Position numbers and translations under genes: made by a program
Source of the DNA: Cellulomonas edaphi
Lineage (GTDB): Bacteria > Actinomycetota > Actinomycetes > Actinomycetales > Cellulomonadaceae
Assembly (NCBI RefSeq): GCF_030362815.1
Contig: NZ_JAUCGR010000003.1
Span: 389,663-453,662 of the forward strand
DNA: 64,000 nucleotides
Direction: 5' to 3'
In this document: positions 60,001-64,000 of the stretch, piece after piece
Layout of the letters: each line of letters opens with the position of its first letter
Numbering within the stretch: position 1 is the stretch's first letter
The notes under the pieces: model-generated
What the model was told of the DNA's origin: nothing
The model's input: the letters and a program-made list of their open reading frames with translations, nothing else
Databases searched by the model: none

Positions 60001-62680
60001 CACCCGCGCGGATGACCGTGTTGCCGACGACCCTGATCGTGGACGTCCCCTTGTTGGCCCCCGACCGATCGTCGGTCACGCTGATCCCGGTGTAGGCGGA
60101 GTCGCGCACGGACGAGCTCGCGAGGTCCACGAGGTGGGCGCCCGCGGCCCAGACACCGGAAGATGCGTAGCGGACGTCTGCTGACGTCGCCTTCAGCGAG
60201 CCGCCTTCACCGACGGCGATCCCGACCCAGTCACCTGCCGCAGGGTTCGTCTGGTCGTCGTCGCCGTTGCTGTCCCCGCCCGCGGTGTCGTCCCGCAACG
60301 AGGTGAGCAGGACGGGGGAGGCCGCGGTCCCGTTGATCGCGAGAGAGCCGTCGACGACCAAGCCGCCGCCCAGCGACTTCACGACGCTTCCGGCGTCGAG
60401 CGTCAACGTCACCCCCGCCGCGACAACGAGTGGTGAGGTGTTCCACGACGTGGTGTTGTCTATGGCCAGCAGCAGCCCACCCAGGGGCACCGACGTGCTC
60501 GTGGTGAGCGTGCCGCCGACGAAGATCGCGTCGAGCGTGTTCCCCGACCCGTCGTTGCCGCGCAGCGCAGCTCCGTCGAGCTTGTCCCCTCGCACGCGAA
60601 TTGCCGCGTCCTTTGCCGCGACGACCGTGTTGCCTTGCACGACGGGCACGGGGATCTGCGTCCCCGATCCGACCGGCGTGCCCGTTGCCTGAACCACGAT
60701 GCCCGACCCGCCCGCGCGAAGGACCGTGCTGCCGACGACCTTGATGGTCGAGGTGCCCTTGTTCGCCCCCGACCGGTCATCACTGATGTTGATGCCGTCG
60801 TACGACGAGTCGCGCACCGAAGAACCCGCGACATCCACGATCTTCGCGCCCGAGCCCCAGATCCCGGTCGCCGCGAACCGGACCTCCGCCGATCGCGCCG
60901 TCAGCGAACCGCCCGAACCCACGCCGATTCCGACCCAGTCGCCCGCACGCGGGACCGTCTGGTCCGCATCGTCGTTGGTGTCGCCCCTGGCTGTGTCGTC
61001 ACGCAACGACGTCAGGACCACCGGAGACGCCGGCGACCCGTTCACCACCAACGATCCGTCGACGATCAGGGCGGCCCCGTCCGACTTGACCACCGTGCCG
61101 GCCTCGATCGTCAAGGTGACACCGAGCGGGATCGTCAGACTGGAATCCAGCACGACCGTGCGCCCGGCGTGCCACGTCGTGCTGGCGGTCAGGGTGCCGC
61201 CGTAGGTGACAGCCCCGCTCACGACCACCGGTGCGCTCGTCCTCGTCGCCGACGCGTACCCGATCTTCGTCCCGGTGACCGCCACGGCGATCGAGGCGCC
61301 ATCGTCCCCAGCGACGAGCGTGTACGTCTGCGCCGTGGCGCCCGCGATCGGCGTGCCGTCGCGAAGCCACTGGTAGGTGAGCACGACCGGTGCCGGCGAC
61401 CAGGAGCCTGGCTGGGCGCTGAGGGTCTTGCCCACCCCCGGGCTGCCGCCGATCGTCGGTGCGGGCGCAGCCGAGAAGCTCTGCAGAATCTCGATGTTCA
61501 GTGGCGCGCTGGCCCGTGTCACGCTCGTGTACCCCGACCTGGTCCCCGTCACCTCGACCGTCACTGCGGCGCCGAAGTCATCGTCGGAGACGAGGTGGGT
61601 GGCGCCCGTCTCGCCCGCGATCGGGGCACCGTCGCGCAGCCACCGGAACGAGAGGGTGACGGGAGCGGGTGCCCAGGTGCCCGGCGACGCGGTGAGCAGG
61701 GAACCGATCGCAGCTGTGCCAGTGATCGTCGGCGTCGGTGTCGACGTCAACACCCCCTTGCCGACCGTGACAGCTGAGCTCGTCCGAGCCGCCGTCGTGT
61801 AGCTGGGCTTCGAACCGGTGACACGAACGGCCAGTGAGGCCCCGGCGTCCGTCACGGCAGGCGTGTACGTGGCGGCGGTCGCGCCCGTGATTGGGGTGCC
61901 GCCGCGCAGCCACGCGTAGGTCACCGTGACGGGCGCGGGCCCCCACGTACCAGCAGACGCGGTGAGCGGCTTCCCGACGGCGGGCGTGCCGGAGATCGTG
62001 GGCACGGGCGCGGGCGTGAGCACCTTGCCGATGGTGACGCTCGCGCTGGTCCGCGTCGCCGTCGTGTAGCCACGCTTGGTCCCGGTGACGCGGACCTTCA
62101 CCGCCTTTCCCGCATCCTTCGCTGCAACGACGTAGGACGCGGCCGTCGCCCTGCTCACGGCGATCCCGCCGACGAACCACTGGTACGTGAGCGTCACGGG
62201 CGAGGGGCCCCAGGTTCCGGTCTTGGCCGTGAGCTTGGCCCCGACGGCCGCCGTGCCGCCGACCGTCGGAACTGGGGAACGGGCAAGCACCTTCTGGATC
62301 GCAAGCCCAGCGCTCGTCTTGGTCACCGTCGAGTAGCCGGTCCTGCTACCGGTGACGCGCACCGTGATCGTCTTGCCGGCGTCAGCGGATGTGAGCTTGT
62401 AGCTCGACCCGGTCGCTCCCGAGATGCTGGTTGAGCTCCGATACCACCGGTACTTCAAGGTGACCGGTGCTGGTTTCCATGTGCCTGTCAGTGCGGTGAG
62501 CGACTTCCCGACCGCGGGCGTCCCGCTGATCTTGGGCGTCGGCGTCGCACTGAAGACCTTCGCTGCCCGGACGGCTGCGCCCGCTGGCGATGGGGCGATG
62601 CCACCTCCGACGAGCAGCGCGAGCGCCAGACCGACGGTGATCACGAGACGCGCGCGAGTGCGCCCGACGGACTCCGACAC
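57095..62680 (-). CDS. Giant secreted protein: Ig-like repeats, beta-helix repeats, cutinase-like C-terminus
   Basis: A 1861-residue exported protein. Signal peptide to about residue 35; five Ig-like units of about 92 residues (35-490) with GTPAVGKSLTA..GTW-PAPVTL-Y-W; a right-handed beta-helix of about four and a half repeats of 236 residues (490-1590), each with GVTLTI-AG-VVKS, SLRDDTAGGD, GDW-GI and SVRDS..GI-V-DDRSGANKGT; then a cutinase-fold domain (about 1630-1861) with TFVGLRGSGE, IVGYSQGALA (catalytic Ser), a late Asp in CHDHDVVC and the FHTDYS His. GTG 62680 has GGGGGA upstream. A wall-spanning esterase is plausible; polymer unknown. No LPxTG is visible. Confidence 0.78.
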   Translation of the reverse strand: MSESVGRTRARLVITVGLALALLVGGGIAPSPAGAAVRAAKVFSATPTPKISGTPAVGKSLTALTGTWKPAPVTLKYRWYRSSTSISGATGSSYKLTSADAGKTITVRVTGSRTGYSTVTKTSAGLAIQKVLARSPVPTVGGTAAVGAKLTAKTGTWGPSPVTLTYQWFVGGIAVSRATAASYVVAAKDAGKAVKVRVTGTKRGYTTATRTSASVTIGKVLTPAPVPTISGTPAVGKPLTASAGTWGPAPVTVTYAWLRGGTPITGATAATYTPAVTDAGASLAVRVTGSKPSYTTAARTSSAVTVGKGVLTSTPTPTITGTAAIGSLLTASPGTWAPAPVTLSFRWLRDGAPIAGETGATHLVSDDDFGAAVTVEVTGTRSGYTSVTRASAPLNIEILQSFSAAPAPTIGGSPGVGKTLSAQPGSWSPAPVVLTYQWLRDGTPIAGATAQTYTLVAGDDGASIAVAVTGTKIGYASATRTSAPVVVSGAVTYGGTLTASTTWHAGRTVVLDSSLTIPLGVTLTIEAGTVVKSDGAALIVDGSLVVNGSPASPVVLTSLRDDTARGDTNDDADQTVPRAGDWVGIGVGSGGSLTARSAEVRFAATGIWGSGAKIVDVAGSSVRDSSYDGINISDDRSGANKGTSTIKVVGSTVLRAGGSGIVVQATGTPVGSGTQIPVPVVQGNTVVAAKDAAIRVRGDKLDGAALRGNDGSGNTLDAIFVGGTLTTSTSVPLGGLLLAIDNTTSWNTSPLVVAAGVTLTLDAGSVVKSLGGGLVVDGSLAINGTAASPVLLTSLRDDTAGGDSNGDDDQTNPAAGDWVGIAVGEGGSLKATSADVRYASSGVWAAGAHLVDLASSSVRDSAYTGISVTDDRSGANKGTSTIRVVGNTVIRAGGAGIFVEATGSPVGSGTQIPVPRVQNNTVSGSGDAAVVVHGDKLDGAALRDNGGSANAVDAILLSGTLTTSATVPLGGLPLGIDNTASPNWRPLVVAAGVTLAVDAGSVVKSLGGGMVIYGSLLINGTTASPVVFTSMRDDTAGGDRNGDDDQTIPQAGDWGGIAVRDGGSLTAAHADIRWAGTGVDASSANLVDVSASTVRDSSSTAISVGDDRTGADKGTSTIKVVGNTVLRAGGIGILVQATGAPVGSGTQIPVPLVQNNTVSGAREEAVRIRGDKLDGAKLRGNGGAENAVDAIVISGTLTTSASVPLGGLPLAIDNTASPNTAPLVVAAGATLTIGAGQVVKSLGGGLVVDGSLLVNGTGASPVVFTSLRDDSAGGDTNGDEDQTTPQAGDWGGITVLDGASVTVTSADVRRAYSGVDASFASVVDISASTFSDMTAYGLNVVDDRSGANKGTSTIRLVGNSVTRSGYGISVVATGAPVGSGTQTPVPVVQNNSVTACGSEAVRVRGDKLDGAKLRGNGGTGNGVNAILISGTLTTSATVPLGGLPLAIDNTTSWNTSPLVVAAGATLTIGAGQVIKSLGGGLAVNGSLVVSGTAAAPVVFTSLRDDSAGGDTNGDQDQTTPSAGDWAGISVGPGGAAELANAHLKYALTALTVESDGNATWSGAVSHVAAGLSAAGYADATGVNWGDPSGPSPIGTGASAEGAGAVVFPWIGYVAPPRPPVAPSQPVTSSPSCKTLTFVGLRGSGESPQGDDLTSLTADEYDADLFGGMVHEVYEQFAAVAHVSIKPLGIAYRASPVFPNVLWLPNYHDSIYDGVDKLVAALLDEHDACPSTKFVIVGYSQGALAIHIAMRLAAASSLQGSIRAIGLIADPGRLTFAEEDTYDEADSDAVLMYGDGIWPKAVIAGVDSGPLPSWAAEKTVSFCHDHDVVCRPGWGSTIGFHTDYSTSELTFLAHKLYYDKYL
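58300..61210 (-). repeat. In-frame tandem repeats of about 708 bp (beta-helix units)
   Basis: The same sequence blocks recur near 58340, 59050, 59750 and 60460, a period of about 708 bp. Copies are similar but not identical, so they have diverged and are probably stable. They account for the many apparent frames on both strands here. Confidence 0.85.
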
Positions 62681-62783
62681 GATTCCCCCAGCCCGGGTTT
62701 CGACGCGGACGGCGCCGCCGTTCCGCAACGTATCGGAGCCCCCGGTCGCCGCGATAGCGCCCCGAGGCGGATATCACCCGGTC

Positions 62784-62804
62784 GGTATCAAAAGGCGCGA
62801 TACC
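62784..62804 (-). promoter_or_regulatory. GGTATC/GATACC inverted repeat upstream of the giant gene
   Basis: GGTATC-N9-GATACC is a perfect 6-base dyad about 105 bases before the start; GATATC follows at 62770-62775, giving three similar half-sites at about 15-base spacing. The stretch is AT-richer than its surroundings. No regulator gene is adjacent. Confidence 0.5.
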
Positions 62805-62855
62805 TAGACAAATGGGTCGCGGCTCAGCTCGGGCTGCTCAGGGTGTGCTGCGCGC

Positions 62856-63881
62856 TCAGCGCCACGGCCGGCCGGCTCCCCGCATGCCGCGCTGGTACTC
62901 CTGCGTGACCTTCTTCCACCGCGCTCGCTCCTGCGCCGCGAGGTGCGAGTCGGCCCGACGCGCCTGGTAGGCGGCCTCGCGGACCAGCTTGCGCCACGAC
63001 TCGTAGCGCCTGCGGTCGAGGTCGCCGCTCTCGAGCGCGGCGACGACCGCGCAGCCCGGCTCCCCGTCGTGGTGGCAGTCCGCGAACCGGCACAGCGCCA
63101 CCAGCTCGGCCACGTCGGCGAACGTCGTGTCGAGCGCGTCCGCATCGGCGACGACGCCGATGCCGCGGATCCCGGGGGTGTCGATGAGCACCGCGCCACC
63201 GTGCAACGGCACCAGCTCGCGGTGCGTGGTGGTATGCCTGCCTCGCCCGTCCGATGCCCGACGATCGCCGGTGGCCATGACGCCTCGCCCGGCGAGGGCG
63301 TTCACGAGTGTGGACTTTCCCGCGCCGGACGGTCCGACCACGACGAGCGCGACACCCGGCGCGAGCAGCGCCCGCACGGGATCCAGCCCGTCGCCGGTCG
63401 CCGCGCTCACCGGGTGCACGTCGACCGCGATCGCCGCCCGCTCGACCTCGCGCGTCATCGCCTCGGCATCCGGCACCAGGTCGGCCTTGGTGAGCACCAC
63501 CACCGGGCGCGCACCCGAGCGCCACGCGAGCGTGAGCAGGCGTTCGACGCGGCCCAGGTCGGGGTCGGGGTCGAGGTGCTCCACCACGAGCACGATGTCG
63601 ACGTTCGCAGCGAGCACCTGCTCGCGCGACGTCCCGCCTGCCGAGTCTCGCACCAGCGCCGACGAGCGCGTGAGCACCTGTCGCACGTGCGGCGACCCGT
63701 CCGCCTCGTCGACCAGCACCCAGTCGCCGACCGTCGGCACCGCGCGACCGTCGTCGAGCGGCGCCAACCCGTCGCGGTCGAGCACGGCGCGCACCGCCTC
63801 GCCGCCGCCCTCGGGCACGACGAGCACCGAGCCCTTGTCGGCCCGGACCACGCGCACCGCCCCAGCGGCAGGAGAAGACAT
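62856..63881 (-). CDS. rsgA: Ribosome small-subunit-dependent GTPase A
   Basis: A 341-residue circularly permuted GTPase for 30S subunit maturation. The N-terminal OB-fold region is followed by VLTKADLVP (G4), then GPSGAGKSTLVNALAG (G1) and LIDTPGIRGIG (G3), the permuted order that defines RsgA/YjeQ. The C-terminal zinc knuckle is present as ALCRFADCHHDGEPGC. ATG 63881 is chosen; the longer frame to 63923 adds a basic tail with no ribosome site. The 77 bases to the window end hold no visible gene. Confidence 0.93.
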   Translation of the reverse strand: MSSPAAGAVRVVRADKGSVLVVPEGGGEAVRAVLDRDGLAPLDDGRAVPTVGDWVLVDEADGSPHVRQVLTRSSALVRDSAGGTSREQVLAANVDIVLVVEHLDPDPDLGRVERLLTLAWRSGARPVVVLTKADLVPDAEAMTREVERAAIAVDVHPVSAATGDGLDPVRALLAPGVALVVVGPSGAGKSTLVNALAGRGVMATGDRRASDGRGRHTTTHRELVPLHGGAVLIDTPGIRGIGVVADADALDTTFADVAELVALCRFADCHHDGEPGCAVVAALESGDLDRRRYESWRKLVREAAYQARRADSHLAAQERARWKKVTQEYQRGMRGAGRPWR

Positions 63882-64000
63882 CGCCCCGACGTTAACGACG
63901 CGGCCACACCCAGCACGACGCAATAAACCGCCCCACCCGAGCCGGCTCCCCCGGGCGAGTCCCGCGCGAGCGCGGGTCGGACGCGCCGACCGCGCGCGGC

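Noticed and set aside
58300..61210. 708-bp repeats considered as transposon or insertion-sequence copies
   Set aside because: They stay in frame inside one open reading frame and encode diverged beta-helix units without ends or target duplications.

Overview
The window is very GC-rich and shows an actinobacterial gene style: GTG/ATG starts, frequent 4-base ATGA/GTGA overlaps, leaderless genes, BldC and DUF3073. The mix of secreted glycoside hydrolases with CBM2, discoidin and Pro-Thr linkers, a LacI regulator, an intracellular GH10 xylanase and a chitinase points to a plant- or fungal-polymer degrader of the Cellulomonadaceae/Micrococcales type. Genus is an inference; no rRNA is present. I see no prophage, insertion sequence or CRISPR array.

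Layout: 0-2.4 kb holds the end of a cyclic-di-GMP EAL protein coupled to a TasA/SipW matrix-protein cluster. 2.4-3.8 kb is a lone FAD oxidase. 3.9-10.2 kb is a tightly overlapped minus-strand operon: REC-PIG-L fusion, ATP-grasp ligase, PHP phosphoesterase, processive GT2 glycosyltransferase, heptad-repeat membrane peptide and PAS histidine kinase. 10.3-12.3 kb is a flavin monooxygenase/FMN reductase pair with a palindromic operator. 12.3-12.75 kb is a repeat-rich gap. 12.75-22.2 kb is a carbohydrate region: GH16 laminarinase with LacI regulator and two operators, a secreted beta-helix protein and a GH18 chitinase with a perfect operator dyad. 22.3-26.5 kb carries housekeeping/accessory enzymes: SAM methyltransferase, thioredoxin-reductase-like protein, XRE-cupin regulator, GNAT and VOC.

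26.5-29.2 kb holds a three-gene cassette: a candidate substrate protein, a HopA1-family protein and a kinase with a PqqD-like N-terminus. It resembles the kinase/lyase half of class V lanthipeptide and thioamitide systems but has no cysteine-bearing precursor; I rate it the best candidate for an undescribed system, with the REC-PIG-L operon second. 29.3-40.1 kb has an epimerase, small secreted proteins, and a 1665-residue surface protein with a lamin-tail domain, Ig-like repeats and an OmpA-like C-terminus. 40.2-49.3 kb has the GH10 xylanase, tRNA-Lys, endonuclease IV, small regulators with clear operators (ArsR, TetR/MFS), a luciferase-like enzyme and a zincin. 49.4-49.8 kb is a tRNA-Glu/Asp/Phe cluster. 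49.9-56.6 kb is conserved chromosome: antiporter, three envelope proteins, bldC, DUF3073, purM and purF. 57.1-62.7 kb is one giant gene joining five Ig-like repeats, a beta-helix of about 236-residue repeats and a C-terminal cutinase-like hydrolase; rsgA follows to the window end.

How genes work together: extracellular GH16, chitinase and beta-helix enzymes would release oligosaccharides, the cytoplasmic GH10 would finish imported xylo-oligosaccharides, and LacI-type and other dyads at the promoters gate expression. Almost all long reading frames opposite these genes are GC-driven shadows and are not listed. Coordinates of short sites were counted by eye and may be off by a base or two.
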